55,364 nucleotides of DNA from CG03 sp034660675 (GTDB lineage Bacteria; CG03), in assembly GCA_034660675.1 (NCBI GenBank), contig JAYEJT010000074.1, positions 1 to 55,364 on the forward strand. Direction: 5' to 3'. The position numbers were made by a program, and so were the translations under genes. Positions 8,023 to 15,927 of this stretch are shown here, in pieces (the stretch's first letter is position 1; each line of letters opens with the position of its first letter). Under the pieces are notes generated by a model. The model was not told the DNA's origin. It did no database searches and saw only the letters and a list, made by a program, of their open reading frames with translations.

Positions 8023-9344
8023 ATTGACACCTTTTCGATGGTTTTTCCGAACAGCAGCGCGTCCCACAGCGTGTGGGTCACAAATATCGCCGTAAACATA
8101 CTGGCCATAATTCCGAGGCTGAGCGTTACCGCGAAGCCTTTGATGGGACCCGAACCGAACTGGAACAGAAAGGCGGCCGCAATCAGCGTGGTTATGTTGG
8201 CGTCGAGAATTGTGCTGAAGGCTTTTTCATAACCGGAATCTATGGCGACAAGCGGTGTTTTGCCGGCGGATATTTCTTCCCGTATTCTTGAAAAGATAAG
8301 GACATTGGCGTCAACAGCCATTCCTATCGTGAGCACGAGTCCGGCAATACCCGGGAGGGTAAGGGTTGCTCCGGCTGCCACCATAACGGCGGAAATTATA
8401 AGAAAATTCATCAGCAGCGCCATATCGGCAAGCAGTCCCGCTTTTTTGTAATAAACAGGCATAAAAAGACAGACCGCCAGGAAACCTATGAGCGTGGCCA
8501 TTGTCCCTTTTTTGATGGAATCGCTTCCGAGGGAAGGCCCTATTGTCCTGTTTTCTATTATTTTTACCGGAGCCGGAAGAGCTCCCGCCCTCAGTACAAT
8601 CGCCAGATATTTTGCTTCCTCCATGGAGAACATGCCTTCTATAATGGCCTTTCCGTTGGGAATGCGGCTTTTTATTACGGGGGCCGACTGCACAACATTG
8701 TCAAGGACAATGGCAAGCTGCCTGTTTATATTCGCGCCCGTGATGGATGCGAATTGAGAAGCGCCTTCTTTTGTGAATTCAAGCGCGATGTGGGGAAGAT
8801 TGTAGGCCCCTCCTATTTCAACATGGGCGTTTTTAAGAGCGGCTCCCGTTATTTCGGCGGTCTTTTTTACTATTATGGAACCGCCTGATTTTCTTTCAAG
8901 AAGCTCAAACCCTTCCGGAATATTTTCAGTGTCTGCATTTTTATCATCTGCGAGTTTGAATTCAAGGAGCGCTGTTTTTCCCACGATGTCAATGGCTTTT
9001 TGAGGGTCTTTTATCCCCGGCAGCTGTACGACGATCCATTTCTCGCCCTGACTCACTATAAGAGGTTCGGAAACACCGAACTGATCGATTCTGTTCCGTA
9101 TTATCTCCAGAGCGCGGGAAACAAGATCTTCTCTGTCGTCCTCCGGCACCTTGTCTGTTTGAACTTCCAGCAGCAGTCTGACTCCACCCTGAAGATCCAG
9201 TCCGAGCCTCAGTATTTTCTGTTGTGCGGATTCGTAGAAATCAGTTTTTTTTGAATATGCGCGGAAAGAAGGTATAAGATAATAAACAGAAGCTCCGATA
9301 ACGCAGAGGATAAAAATTATTTTGTATTGTAATTTTCGCGGCAT
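8019..9344 (-). CDS. secD: Protein translocase subunit SecD
   Basis: This 441-residue protein carries the D1 motif GLDLQGGVRLLLEV near residue 48, a periplasmic domain, and the C-terminal RND-like helices with GMAVDANVLIFSRIREE (D4 motif). It is much shorter than the 615-residue E. coli SecD but normal for many other phyla. It partners SecF, with which it overlaps by four bases, in the inner membrane. The minus-strand operon runs tgt, yajC, secD, secF. Confidence 0.95.
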   Translation of the reverse strand: MPRKLQYKIIFILCVIGASVYYLIPSFRAYSKKTDFYESAQQKILRLGLDLQGGVRLLLEVQTDKVPEDDREDLVSRALEIIRNRIDQFGVSEPLIVSQGEKWIVVQLPGIKDPQKAIDIVGKTALLEFKLADDKNADTENIPEGFELLERKSGGSIIVKKTAEITGAALKNAHVEIGGAYNLPHIALEFTKEGASQFASITGANINRQLAIVLDNVVQSAPVIKSRIPNGKAIIEGMFSMEEAKYLAIVLRAGALPAPVKIIENRTIGPSLGSDSIKKGTMATLIGFLAVCLFMPVYYKKAGLLADMALLMNFLIISAVMVAAGATLTLPGIAGLVLTIGMAVDANVLIFSRIREEISAGKTPLVAIDSGYEKAFSTILDANITTLIAAAFLFQFGSGPIKGFAVTLSLGIMASMFTAIFVTHTLWDALLFGKTIEKVSI

Positions 9345-9367
9345 GGTTTTTAATTAAAGAAAGAACG

Positions 9368-9694
9368 TCATTTTTTTATTTGCGGGCTTTGCCCGGCCAA
9401 AGCGCTGACGGAATTTTTTGTTAACCTGATAAGGTTGTTATTTCCGGTGCTGACAACGATCTCTTTTTCCTCTATGGTCTCAATAATACCTATTATTCCG
9501 CCGGATGTTACGACCTTATTCCCTTTTTTGAGATCGCCCAGCATTTTTTTGTGTTCTTTGGCCTGCTTCTGCTGGGGCCTTATAAGGAGAAAGTAAAAGA
9601 TTACGAATATAAAAATGAGGGGCATAAAATCCTGTATTCCGGGTTGTTTGACCGCCGCCGTTCCTCCAGCATATAACATGGTTTCAAAAAACAT
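9368..9694 (-). CDS. yajC: Preprotein translocase subunit YajC
   Basis: This 108-residue protein has a single transmembrane helix followed by the diagnostic LLIRPQQKQAKEHK stretch and a small beta domain with GGIIGII and the KEIVV strand. YajC is an accessory of the SecDF complex. Its start codon overlaps the tgt stop by one base, and secD begins 23 bases after its stop. The N-terminal 20 residues before the helix could be slightly shorter if an internal ATG is used. Confidence 0.93.
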   Translation of the reverse strand: MFFETMLYAGGTAAVKQPGIQDFMPLIFIFVIFYFLLIRPQQKQAKEHKKMLGDLKKGNKVVTSGGIIGIIETIEEKEIVVSTGNNNLIRLTKNSVSALAGQSPQIKK

Positions 9695-10797
9695 TAATTT
9701 TCCCCCTTCCAGTTTTTCATAAATTTTTTCTTCTCTTCCGTGAAAGTTCCGTTTTTAATGGAATCCCGGATAATTCGCGTCAAGTTTATCATAAAAGATA
9801 TGTTGTGTAAAGAAGTCAGTGTTTGAGCCAGCATTTCCCGCACATTGAAAAGATGGTGTATGTAGCCGCGCGAATATTTCGTGCACGCGTGGCATCCGCA
9901 TGACGGGTCTATGGGGGACGGGTCGTTTTTAAATTTTGCGTTGCGCAGATTCATTTTTCCCGAAAAGGTGAAGGCCTGCGCGTTTCTTCCGTTTCTCGTC
10001 GGTAAAACGCAGTCCATCATGTCGGCGCCCATTTCCACCGTGTCCCATATCTCCGGCGCCGGCCCCATCCCCATGACATACCGCGGTTTGTCTTTCGGGA
10101 GCATATCCAGGTTTTCCGCGAGATGCTGCTGTCGGAGTGCAAGGGGTTCTCCCACGCCCAGGCCGCCTATGGCAAAGCCGGGGAAAGGGTGTTCCATGAG
10201 TTTTTCGGTGCACTCTCTTCTGAGGTCGGAAAAGGTGCCGCCCTGAGTGATGGCGAAAAGTTTCTGGCCGGTTTCATAACGCTTGGAGGCGTTAAGCCCT
10301 TTTTCCGCCCAGTCGCATGTTGTCCTGACGGCGCTTGCGATGTCAGCCCGGGGGGAAGGGTATTTCATGCATCTGTCCAGAGACATCACGATATCGCTGC
10401 CTATCTCAAATTGAAAAGTAACAGCTTCTTCGGGTGTTAAAAAATGTTTGCTGCCGTCGAATTTCGAACGGAATTCCACCCCGTTTTTCCGTATTTTAAA
10501 GAGAGACGACAGGGAAAAGATCTGAAAGCCGCCGGAATCAGTGAGGATGGCATTGTTCCAGTTCATGAAACGGTGGAGGCCACCGAAATTTTTCAGGGTT
10601 TTTAGACCCGGCTTCAGATAAAGGTAATACGCGTTGGAAAGAATGATCGGGCAGTTCAGCATATCGTGAGGAACGCCCTTTATGCTCGCCTGCGTTCCCA
10701 CGGGCATAAAAATAGGCGTTTCAATGACTCCGTGCGGTGTGGTCAGCTTTCCAGCTCTCGCTTTTCCACACTGCGCTGTTACTTCAAAATCTTTCAT
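9694..10797 (-). CDS. tgt: Queuine/preQ1 tRNA-ribosyltransferase Tgt
   Basis: This 367-residue enzyme exchanges guanine-34 for preQ1 in tRNAs with GUN anticodons. Visible family motifs are LTDSGGFQIFS with the active-site Asp region, IGGLGVGEP for substrate binding, MDCVLPTRNGRNA, and the zinc ligands CGCHACTKYSRGYIHH near the C-terminus. Full length matches bacterial Tgt. It heads the yajC-secD-secF operon. The -10 box TATACT lies 7 nt before its ATG, another leaderless arrangement. Confidence 0.95.
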   Translation of the reverse strand: MKDFEVTAQCGKARAGKLTTPHGVIETPIFMPVGTQASIKGVPHDMLNCPIILSNAYYLYLKPGLKTLKNFGGLHRFMNWNNAILTDSGGFQIFSLSSLFKIRKNGVEFRSKFDGSKHFLTPEEAVTFQFEIGSDIVMSLDRCMKYPSPRADIASAVRTTCDWAEKGLNASKRYETGQKLFAITQGGTFSDLRRECTEKLMEHPFPGFAIGGLGVGEPLALRQQHLAENLDMLPKDKPRYVMGMGPAPEIWDTVEMGADMMDCVLPTRNGRNAQAFTFSGKMNLRNAKFKNDPSPIDPSCGCHACTKYSRGYIHHLFNVREMLAQTLTSLHNISFMINLTRIIRDSIKNGTFTEEKKKFMKNWKGEN

Positions 10798-10804
10798 GGC
10801 GTTC

Positions 10805-10830
10805 AGTATATCATAGAAATTCCCGGAAAG
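10805..10830 (-). promoter_or_regulatory. Promoter of tgt, leaderless geometry
   Basis: On the minus strand an extended -10 (TGATATACT; TATACT at 10805-10810) lies 7 nt upstream of the tgt ATG at 10797. No good -35 is visible, which fits an extended -10 promoter. The transcript should start at or next to the ATG. Confidence 0.6.
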
Positions 10831-10854
10831 GAAGAAGCTGTAAATGCTATAGAA

Positions 10855-10886
10855 TTGACAAAAAAACGTTTAATTGCGAATATAAG
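10855..10886 (+). promoter_or_regulatory. Promoter of the tRNA-rpmG cluster
   Basis: TTGACA at 10855-10860 is followed by AATATAAG at 10879-10886. The best -10 alignment (TATAAG, or AATATA) gives a spacer of 18-20 bp. The start site would lie just before the tRNA-Tyr 5' end at 10896. It is divergent from the tgt promoter. Confidence 0.6.
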
Positions 10887-10895
10887 TGCCTTAAC

Positions 10896-10979
10896 GGACA
10901 GGTGGGAGAGTGGTTAAATCCAGCAGACTGTAAATCTGCCGTCCATCGGGCTACGGTGGTTCGAATCCACCCCTGTCCA
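10896..10979 (+). tRNA. tRNA-Tyr (GUA)
   Basis: This 84-nt class II tRNA has an acceptor stem GGACAGG/CCTGTCC, the anticodon loop CTGTAAA with GTA at 10930-10932, a long variable arm and a GGTTCGAATCC T-arm. The discriminator base is A and CCA is not encoded. It is the first gene of the Tyr-Gly-Thr-rpmG-Trp cluster, and as a GUN-anticodon tRNA it is a substrate of the adjacent Tgt enzyme. Confidence 0.97.
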
Positions 10980-10987
10980 GAAATTTT

Positions 10988-11058
10988 GCGGGAGTTGCAT
11001 AGTGGTAGTGCTCCAGCCTTCCAAGCTGGAAGTGTGGGTTCGATTCCCATCTCCCGCT
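10988..11058 (+). tRNA. tRNA-Gly (UCC)
   Basis: This 71-nt tRNA has acceptor GCGGGAG/CTCCCGC, anticodon loop CTTCCAA (TCC) and T-arm GGTTCGATTCC. CCA is not encoded. The 3' end of the gene, from within the T-loop onward plus ten downstream bases, is duplicated 136 bp further on. Confidence 0.96.
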
Positions 11059-11203
11059 TTTAATTTGAGAGGAATCGAAGCCGACCCGAAGCGCGTCCTG
11101 TGGACGATAGTGAGCGTAGCGAACGGCAAGCAAGGGCGGCCGGCTTCGGCGGAAACGCGAAAGCGTTGGGGGAGAAGGATTCCCATCTCCCGCTTTTAAT
11201 TTG
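11042..11203 (+). repeat. 136-bp element bounded by a 26-bp tRNA-Gly 3'-end duplication
   Basis: The 26 bases at 11042-11067, covering the T-loop, T-stem, acceptor strand and 10 bases beyond tRNA-Gly, recur exactly at 11178-11203. The intervening DNA is non-coding and folds: an outer pairing GAAGCCG (11077-11083) with CGGCTTC (11141-11147), a CGTCC-tgt-GGACG hairpin (11094-11106) and an AACGC-GAAA-GCGTT hairpin (11154-11167). This looks like att-type duplication by an integrated element, or a small tRNA-targeted structured insertion. The rest of the gap to tRNA-Thr (11204-11273) shows no gene. Confidence 0.82.
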
Positions 11204-11273
11204 TGATGAGTCTGCCGTGGGGCGGATGAGGATGTTTTGGTAGAAGTTGTGAGGGTTCACCCGTCACGGCATC

Positions 11274-11346
11274 GCCTGGATAGCTCAGTTGGTAGAGCAC
11301 TTCCTTGGTAAGGACGAGGTCCCGGGTTCAAATCCCGGTCCAGGCT
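11274..11346 (+). tRNA. tRNA-Thr (GGU)
   Basis: This 73-nt tRNA has acceptor GCCTGGA/TCCAGGC, D-arm GCTCAGTTGGTAGAGC, anticodon loop TTGGTAA (GGT) and T-arm GGGTTCAAATCCC. The anticodon stem CTTCC/GGACG contains one T-C mismatch at its second pair, which is unusual. The position in the Tyr-Gly-Thr-Trp order is conserved in many bacteria. Confidence 0.94.
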
Positions 11347-11385
11347 TATAAAACCGGATCAATCCGGTGAAGATAGTGAGGTAAA

Positions 11386-11550
11386 ATGGCTGTAGATTTA
11401 ATGACGATAGCTTTGCGCTGTTCCGAATGTAAAATGAAGAATTATTTTTTCAGGAAGAACAAGAAAAAGAAAGGCGCGAAAAAGCTTGAGTTGAAAAAAT
11501 ATTGCTCAACCTGCAAAAAGCACACTGTGCACAAGCAGGCAAAAGTTTAG
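11386..11550 (+). CDS. rpmG: 50S ribosomal protein L33
   Basis: This 54-residue protein has the L33 features: a CSECK and a CSTCKKH cysteine pair that bind zinc (C+ form), a KNK..KG.KLELKKYC core, and a basic tail. A GTGAGG ribosome-binding site precedes the ATG. It sits between tRNA-Thr and tRNA-Trp as in the conserved tRNA-rpmG-tRNA-Trp-secE-nusG region. Its TAG stop (11548-11550) shares its last two bases with the 5' end of tRNA-Trp. secE and nusG do not follow in this window. Confidence 0.93.
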   Translation: MAVDLMTIALRCSECKMKNYFFRKNKKKKGAKKLELKKYCSTCKKHTVHKQAKV

Positions 11551-11622
11551 GCCCGTAGCACAACTGGCTAGTGCGCCGGTCTCCAAAACCGGAGGTTGAA
11601 GGTTCAAGTCCTTCCGGGCCTG
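11549..11622 (+). tRNA. tRNA-Trp (CCA)
   Basis: This 74-nt tRNA has acceptor AGGCCCG/CGGGCCT, anticodon loop CTCCAAA (CCA) and discriminator G, as expected for bacterial tRNA-Trp. The first two acceptor bases are the A and G of the rpmG stop codon, so 5' processing by RNase P must cut at the end of the rpmG reading frame. CCA is not encoded. Confidence 0.96.
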
Positions 11623-11634
11623 ATAAAATAACTT

Positions 11635-12300
11635 TTAACAGTCGCCGCGGAGCTGGGTGAGGCGTTGTTTCATCAGTTCCCGTGCGGGTTCTTCCGCGTT
11701 GATCGTTTTCTCTATTGTAAGTTTTGTCCTGGACTGTTTATTGATAAAATCTTTTAACCATATAATACCGCCGATTTCGACGGTTACGTTTTCCATCTTT
11801 GACAGCATCTGCCTGTAAAATTCCAGCTGAAGGGAATATTTTGCGAGTTTGCCGCGGTTTATCATGCGGCTTGTTTTTATGTCCCAGACAACCCAGCGGT
11901 CGGAATGTTTTTCAATTATGTCTATGGTGCCGGCGATCAGAAGTTGTTCGTCATGCACAATTGTTTCCGACAGGAGTTCCCCTTTAAAATCCAGATCCGA
12001 AAATTGATTGACAACCGAGAGCATGTTCCTGTCTTCCGGCTTTTTCCGGTGCTTGATGTAATCTTCAATTGACGAATGAACGTCGCAGCCGGTTTGGGTT
12101 GTTTTTTCCCAGAAGGCCAGCACCTCTTTTTTTGTCCATCCGTAATAACGGCTGTTTTTATAACGTCTGACTTTATCGGCTATTTTTTCCGCGTCAAATG
12201 TTTCAGAATTTTGTGCTATCAGCTGCGTGACGCTTATATAATCATTGCCGTTTTCGTCCCTGTAGCTGTGATCTTCCTCGGTAAAAGTTATTTTTGCCAT
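11635..12300 (-). CDS. PD-(D/E)XK nuclease family protein
   Basis: This 221-residue protein matches the RecB/Cas4-like nuclease fold: an aspartate in AGTIDII (metal ligand), then VVWDIKTS giving the D-x-K catalytic pair, and a following QLEFYRQM motif (Q-x-x-x-Y). Cas4-type iron-sulfur cysteines are absent. The chosen ATG at 12300 follows a GGGAGGAAAA ribosome-binding site; the frame is open further upstream but without a signal. It is convergent with the tRNA cluster and occupies the place where secE usually lies. It may act in DNA repair or phage-derived recombination. Confidence 0.75.
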   Translation of the reverse strand: MAKITFTEEDHSYRDENGNDYISVTQLIAQNSETFDAEKIADKVRRYKNSRYYGWTKKEVLAFWEKTTQTGCDVHSSIEDYIKHRKKPEDRNMLSVVNQFSDLDFKGELLSETIVHDEQLLIAGTIDIIEKHSDRWVVWDIKTSRMINRGKLAKYSLQLEFYRQMLSKMENVTVEIGGIIWLKDFINKQSRTKLTIEKTINAEEPARELMKQRLTQLRGDC

Positions 12301-12548
12301 TTTTCCTCCCGGAGACGGAATCAATCCTGTCCCGCTAATCATCTATATACGGCTTTTTCCGGACCCGCCGTATATGTATATATAGCATTTTTTCCGCAAA
12401 AAAATAATGAGGCCGTTCCGGCTTAAGTGTTGAATCTGTCATTTCGGGATTTTCTCGAAATATCATTTTTTATTAAGGACGTCCCCATTTTCTGATAACT
12501 GCAAAAAAAATGTTATACTGTGCTGATTCAGAAAAAAAAGGAGGGGAG
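12301..12548. promoter_or_regulatory. Divergent intergenic region with inverted repeats
   Basis: This gap separates the nuclease and the M16 peptidase genes. It holds a 9-bp inverted repeat ATATACGGC (12345-12353) and GCCGTATAT (12367-12375), a second, ATTTCG/CGAAAT, near 12441-12461, and a possible extended -10 (TGTTATACT; TATACT at 12514-12519) for the peptidase gene with no good -35. A 15-base motif shared with the riboswitch promoter lies at 12472-12486. No gene is seen. Confidence 0.5.
12472..12486 (+). promoter_or_regulatory. Shared 15-nt motif with GGACGTCC palindrome (copy 1)
   Basis: ATTAAGGACGTCCCC occurs here and again, identically, at 44150-44164. Each copy lies about 30 bp upstream of a -10 box. 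The GGACGTCC core is a perfect palindrome, so an operator for a dimeric regulator is possible, but a mobile-element remnant is not excluded. Confidence 0.45.
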
Positions 12549-13817
12549 ATGCTTGAATACGAAAAATATAAACTGAAGAACGGGATTACGGTTCTTTTGG
12601 CGCCTTTGGCCAACACCATGATAGCCAACATAGAGATATACGTAAAAATAGGTTCACGTTACGAGAGAGCCGCCAATAACGGGATAACGCATTTGATAGA
12701 ACACATGCTTTTTAAAGGCACGAAAAAGCGTCCGCGGGGAATTGATATCTCCATGGAGGCCGAAAATATGGGGGCTCACATGAATGCCGGAACGGCTAAG
12801 AGCTTCTGCCGGCTTTACGCGAATTCTCTGTCGGAGTATTTTGAAAAATGTATGGACATGCTCTCGGACATGCTTTGCAATTCCCAATTCAGGGAGGAAA
12901 ACATAGCTCTTGAGCGCGGTTCAATCATGGAGGAGATAAAGCATTACAGAGATATCCCTTCTTACCGTGTCGGCGAGATGTACGACAGGCTTCTGTTTAA
13001 AGACAACCCTCTTTCACTGCCCATAGGAGGCAGCGAGGAAAGTCTTGCCGGCATGAAACGGAAAAATTTGTTTGATTTTGTTAAAAAGCATTTTACCGCA
13101 AAGAATATTATTATTTCCGCCTCGGGCGGGATTGAACCGGGAAAGACCAGAGAACTTATAGAAAATTATTTTGGGGGAGTAAAACCCGGTGTGAAAAACA
13201 GATACCGGACTTTGAGCGTGAGTCAAAGCCGGAGCGCGATGATTTCCGAGTTGAAGAAAACGGAACAGACACAGATATGGATAGGCGCAAGGTCCTTTGA
13301 ATACGGTCATCCTGATTTTTTTGCCCTCGGGATTATGAATATTCTTCTCGGAGGCAGTCCGTCTTCGCGGCTTTTCAAGGCCCTTCGCGAAAACACTGGC
13401 CTTGTTTATTCGGTACAGTCCGCGAACATGAGCGGCCGCGATTACGGGCATTTGCTCATTACCGCTGGATGCGCTCACGCCAAGAGCGGCGCAGTTGTAA
13501 AAATCATTCTTTCGGAATTGAGAAAACTGCGGGAAAAAAATGTCACAGCATCCGAATTAAAAAGAGTGAAGAACGCTGTAAGAAGTTCGCTTTATATGTC
13601 GCTGGACAGTTCCGCGGGCATAGCTCATTATCTTGTGAGCGAGGAAACGGCCAAGGGTAAAATTATGTCACCTGAGGAAAAACTTTCTCTGATTGACAGG
13701 GTGACAGCATCGGACATAAGGAGAGTGTCCGGGAGAATTTTCAAAAACAGCCGTATGAATCTGGCTATGATAGGGCCCGTTCCGGAGCAGGAAATAAAAC
13801 CGCTGTTTAAGTTATGA
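12549..13817 (+). CDS. M16 family zinc metallopeptidase
   Basis: This 422-residue protein has the inverted zinc motif HLIEH (residues 48-52) of pitrilysin-type peptidases, with a downstream glutamate-rich helix (ERGSIMEEIKHYRD) that provides the third ligand, and a C-terminal homologous half containing the RLF.alREntGLVYSV signature. Length is typical of processing-peptidase-like single-chain M16B enzymes. The chosen start follows GGAGGGGAG; an ORF start 39 bases earlier would overlap the -10 region. It may degrade peptides or process exported proteins. Confidence 0.88.
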   Translation: MLEYEKYKLKNGITVLLAPLANTMIANIEIYVKIGSRYERAANNGITHLIEHMLFKGTKKRPRGIDISMEAENMGAHMNAGTAKSFCRLYANSLSEYFEKCMDMLSDMLCNSQFREENIALERGSIMEEIKHYRDIPSYRVGEMYDRLLFKDNPLSLPIGGSEESLAGMKRKNLFDFVKKHFTAKNIIISASGGIEPGKTRELIENYFGGVKPGVKNRYRTLSVSQSRSAMISELKKTEQTQIWIGARSFEYGHPDFFALGIMNILLGGSPSSRLFKALRENTGLVYSVQSANMSGRDYGHLLITAGCAHAKSGAVVKIILSELRKLREKNVTASELKRVKNAVRSSLYMSLDSSAGIAHYLVSEETAKGKIMSPEEKLSLIDRVTASDIRRVSGRIFKNSRMNLAMIGPVPEQEIKPLFKL

Positions 13818-13824
13818 GATTTTG

Positions 13825-13853
13825 TTGACACTGTGCGGGCAACTTTGTATAAA
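13825..13853 (+). promoter_or_regulatory. Promoter of the barrel-like gene, leaderless geometry
   Basis: TTGACA at 13825-13830 and TATAAA at 13848-13853 have a 17-bp spacer. The ATG at 13860 is 6 nt beyond the -10 box, so the transcript should begin at the start codon. Confidence 0.75.
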
Positions 13854-13859
13854 TTACCG

Positions 13860-14510
13860 ATGAACGCAAATAAAAATAATAAAACCAGAACCGTCCCCGT
13901 TTTTTCCGTTTTTTCCGTTTTGCTGATTGTGTTTGCGGGGTGTGTTTTCGCTCAGGACCCGCTCGCGCCTTCCTGCGAAGCCAGCCTTTCTCCGGTGCAG
14001 GCCGGGATTGTTATGGAGTGGGATAATTATTCCAAGAGCGCTTTCGGGAACGATTTCAGGAGCGGAAAATATTTTTTAAGACTCAGAAAATATTCGTTTC
14101 CCTATCTTTACGGGTTCAAGGTGGGGAGAGAGGATGTTTTCGAGCCCGATCATCTGTCGCTTGGTTCTGTCGGGGCTGAATTTTCTTATGTGTTTGTGGA
14201 AGACAGCATCATAACCCCTATGGTCATGACAGGCGGCGAAGTTCTTTATTCCAGGAATTTTGACAGTGAACGTGTTTTTGCCGCTTCGGCGCATGCGCTT
14301 TTTTCAAAGGAAATAAATAAAATTATGCCTTATTTCGGGCCGGAACTTAAATATGTAAAATTGAACAATGACATGTTTTCGGACGATTCGCTTAAATTAA
14401 ATTTGATACTCGGTGTGAAATTTTATTCGTATCCGGGGTCAAGTTACGGCATAAGTTTTTCGCTGGGGAGCCTTGGCGGATGGGGCGTGTTCTTTAACAA
14501 CTCATGGTAG
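13860..14510 (+). CDS. Probable outer-membrane beta-barrel protein, unknown family
   Basis: This 216-residue protein has a basic N-terminus and hydrophobic signal peptide ending near VFAQ (residue 32), then alternating hydrophobic and polar strands rich in Tyr, Phe, Gly and Ser, and an aromatic C-terminal residue (Trp), all suggestive of a small outer-membrane barrel. No family is recognised. The start at 13860 is preferred over an upstream in-frame codon because the promoter -10 box ends at 13853. Its stop overlaps the def start. Confidence 0.65.
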   Translation: MNANKNNKTRTVPVFSVFSVLLIVFAGCVFAQDPLAPSCEASLSPVQAGIVMEWDNYSKSAFGNDFRSGKYFLRLRKYSFPYLYGFKVGREDVFEPDHLSLGSVGAEFSYVFVEDSIITPMVMTGGEVLYSRNFDSERVFAASAHALFSKEINKIMPYFGPELKYVKLNNDMFSDDSLKLNLILGVKFYSYPGSSYGISFSLGSLGGWGVFFNNSW

Positions 14511-15004
14511 AGGAAATAACCATATACGGCGATCCTGTTTTAAGAAGACGCGCGGAAGAAATAAAAAATGTGGGGGACCGTATAAAAAACATGCTGCGCG
14601 ATATGGCTCAGACAATGATTGAAGGCGGCGGGATAGGCCTTGCCGCGCCGCAGATAGGAATACCTTTGCGCGCTGCGGTTATAAATACAACCGGCCGGGA
14701 TGAGGATCTTATTTGCGTGGTAAACCCTGTTATAGAATCAACCTCGGGCGGAAACGTCATAAAAGAAGGGTGTTTGAGCATTCCCGGTATTTTTGAAAAG
14801 GTGAAAAGACCGGAATTTGTCAGGGTGAGAGCGCTGGATATGGAAGGCCGGGAGCGGGTGATAGAGACGGGTGATATGGCCGCGCGGGTTCTGCAGCATG
14901 AAATAGATCATTTGAACGGTGTGCTTTTTGTAGACAAAATAGCTTTTTACAGAAAAATTTTTATACGCAAGGCTTTATCAAGATTAAAATCAGCCGGAAA
15001 ATAA
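14504..15004 (+). CDS. def: Peptide deformylase
   Basis: This 166-residue enzyme removes the N-formyl group from nascent proteins. All three catalytic motifs are present: GGGIGLAAPQIG (about 44-55), EGCLSIPG with the metal-binding Cys (about 88-95), and QHEIDHLNG with the two His ligands and catalytic Glu (about 131-139). It overlaps the preceding gene by seven bases and is followed by fmt, the enzyme that adds the formyl group, in the common def-fmt pair. Confidence 0.96.
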   Translation: MVEEITIYGDPVLRRRAEEIKNVGDRIKNMLRDMAQTMIEGGGIGLAAPQIGIPLRAAVINTTGRDEDLICVVNPVIESTSGGNVIKEGCLSIPGIFEKVKRPEFVRVRALDMEGRERVIETGDMAARVLQHEIDHLNGVLFVDKIAFYRKIFIRKALSRLKSAGK

Positions 15005-15017
15005 GGGGCCAAAACCA

Positions 15018-15920
15018 ATGAGGGCTATAGTTTTTTCAACATCTCCGGATTTTATTGCCACGATTCCGCATGCTTTGCGGAACGCCGGATGCGAGGTGCC
15101 GGCGGTTGTTTGCGGTCACTCTTCCTTTTTTAATGAAAATTCACCGGAATTTCCGGGCACTGAAATTATCAGGGTGTCCCAGGTTAACACGCCTTCGTTT
15201 TTAGACAGACTAAAAAATTTTAGCCCCGATTTGTTCGTTGTTGTGTCGTTCGGAAAAATATTTTCTGAAGAATTTCTTGCCGTGCCGAAGCTGGGAGCGG
15301 TTAACATACATTTTTCACTTTTGCCCGCTTACCGCGGAGCGGCTCCGATCGAGTGGTCTGTTTTTAACGGCGAAAAACGCACGGGAATTACTGTTTTTAA
15401 AATAATAAAGACGCTTGACGGCGGCGACATAATAAACGCGAGGTGTTTTGATATAGGTGACGGTGAGACAGCTTCGGCCCTTTACGGAAGGCTCGCGGCC
15501 GCGTCGGGGGATGTTATAAAAGAGACCATTCGTCTTATTTCAAACCCGGATTTTCAGCTTCGTCCGCAAAAAGGGGATGTTTCCTATGCTCCGCGGATTG
15601 AAAAAAGTGACGGTTTGCTGGATTTTAAAAAAGACAGCGCTGATGTGATATACAGAAAGGTGCGTGCGTTTTCGGGAAAGATAAACATGTCGGCTGTGAT
15701 TCGCGGAGAGAGGGTCATAATAAAGGAAGCGGAGCTTGTTGAAAATACCGTTAACGCTTCTCCGGGAACGCTGCTCTCCGCAGAAAAAGATAAAGGGTTT
15801 TCCGTCAACTGCGCGGAAGGCGCGGTGATGCTGACTTCCGTTCAGCCGGCGGGGAAAAAACAAATGGGCGGATGGGAATTCGTCATAGGCCGCCGCTTAT
15901 CCCAGGGCGATAAAATATAA
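15018..15920 (+). CDS. fmt: Methionyl-tRNA formyltransferase
   Basis: This 300-residue enzyme formylates initiator Met-tRNA using 10-formyl-tetrahydrofolate. The formyltransferase signature region is clear: VSFGKIF, then NIHFSLLPAYRGAAPIEW (near residues 97-113) with the catalytic Asn-His, and TLDGGDI. A C-terminal OB-like tRNA-binding domain follows. An AAGGGGC ribosome-binding site lies in the 13-base gap after def. Confidence 0.95.
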   Translation: MRAIVFSTSPDFIATIPHALRNAGCEVPAVVCGHSSFFNENSPEFPGTEIIRVSQVNTPSFLDRLKNFSPDLFVVVSFGKIFSEEFLAVPKLGAVNIHFSLLPAYRGAAPIEWSVFNGEKRTGITVFKIIKTLDGGDIINARCFDIGDGETASALYGRLAAASGDVIKETIRLISNPDFQLRPQKGDVSYAPRIEKSDGLLDFKKDSADVIYRKVRAFSGKINMSAVIRGERVIIKEAELVENTVNASPGTLLSAEKDKGFSVNCAEGAVMLTSVQPAGKKQMGGWEFVIGRRLSQGDKI

Positions 15921-15927
15921 CCTGATC

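Noticed and set aside
10847..11260. Minus-strand and plus-strand ORFs overlapping the tRNA cluster
   Set aside because: They are translations of the tRNA genes and the adjacent repeat, a common source of spurious small proteins. No start signal or homology is seen.
11635..12300. Cas4 and a CRISPR locus
   Set aside because: The nuclease lacks the Cas4 iron-sulfur cysteines, and no CRISPR repeats or other cas genes are present in the window.
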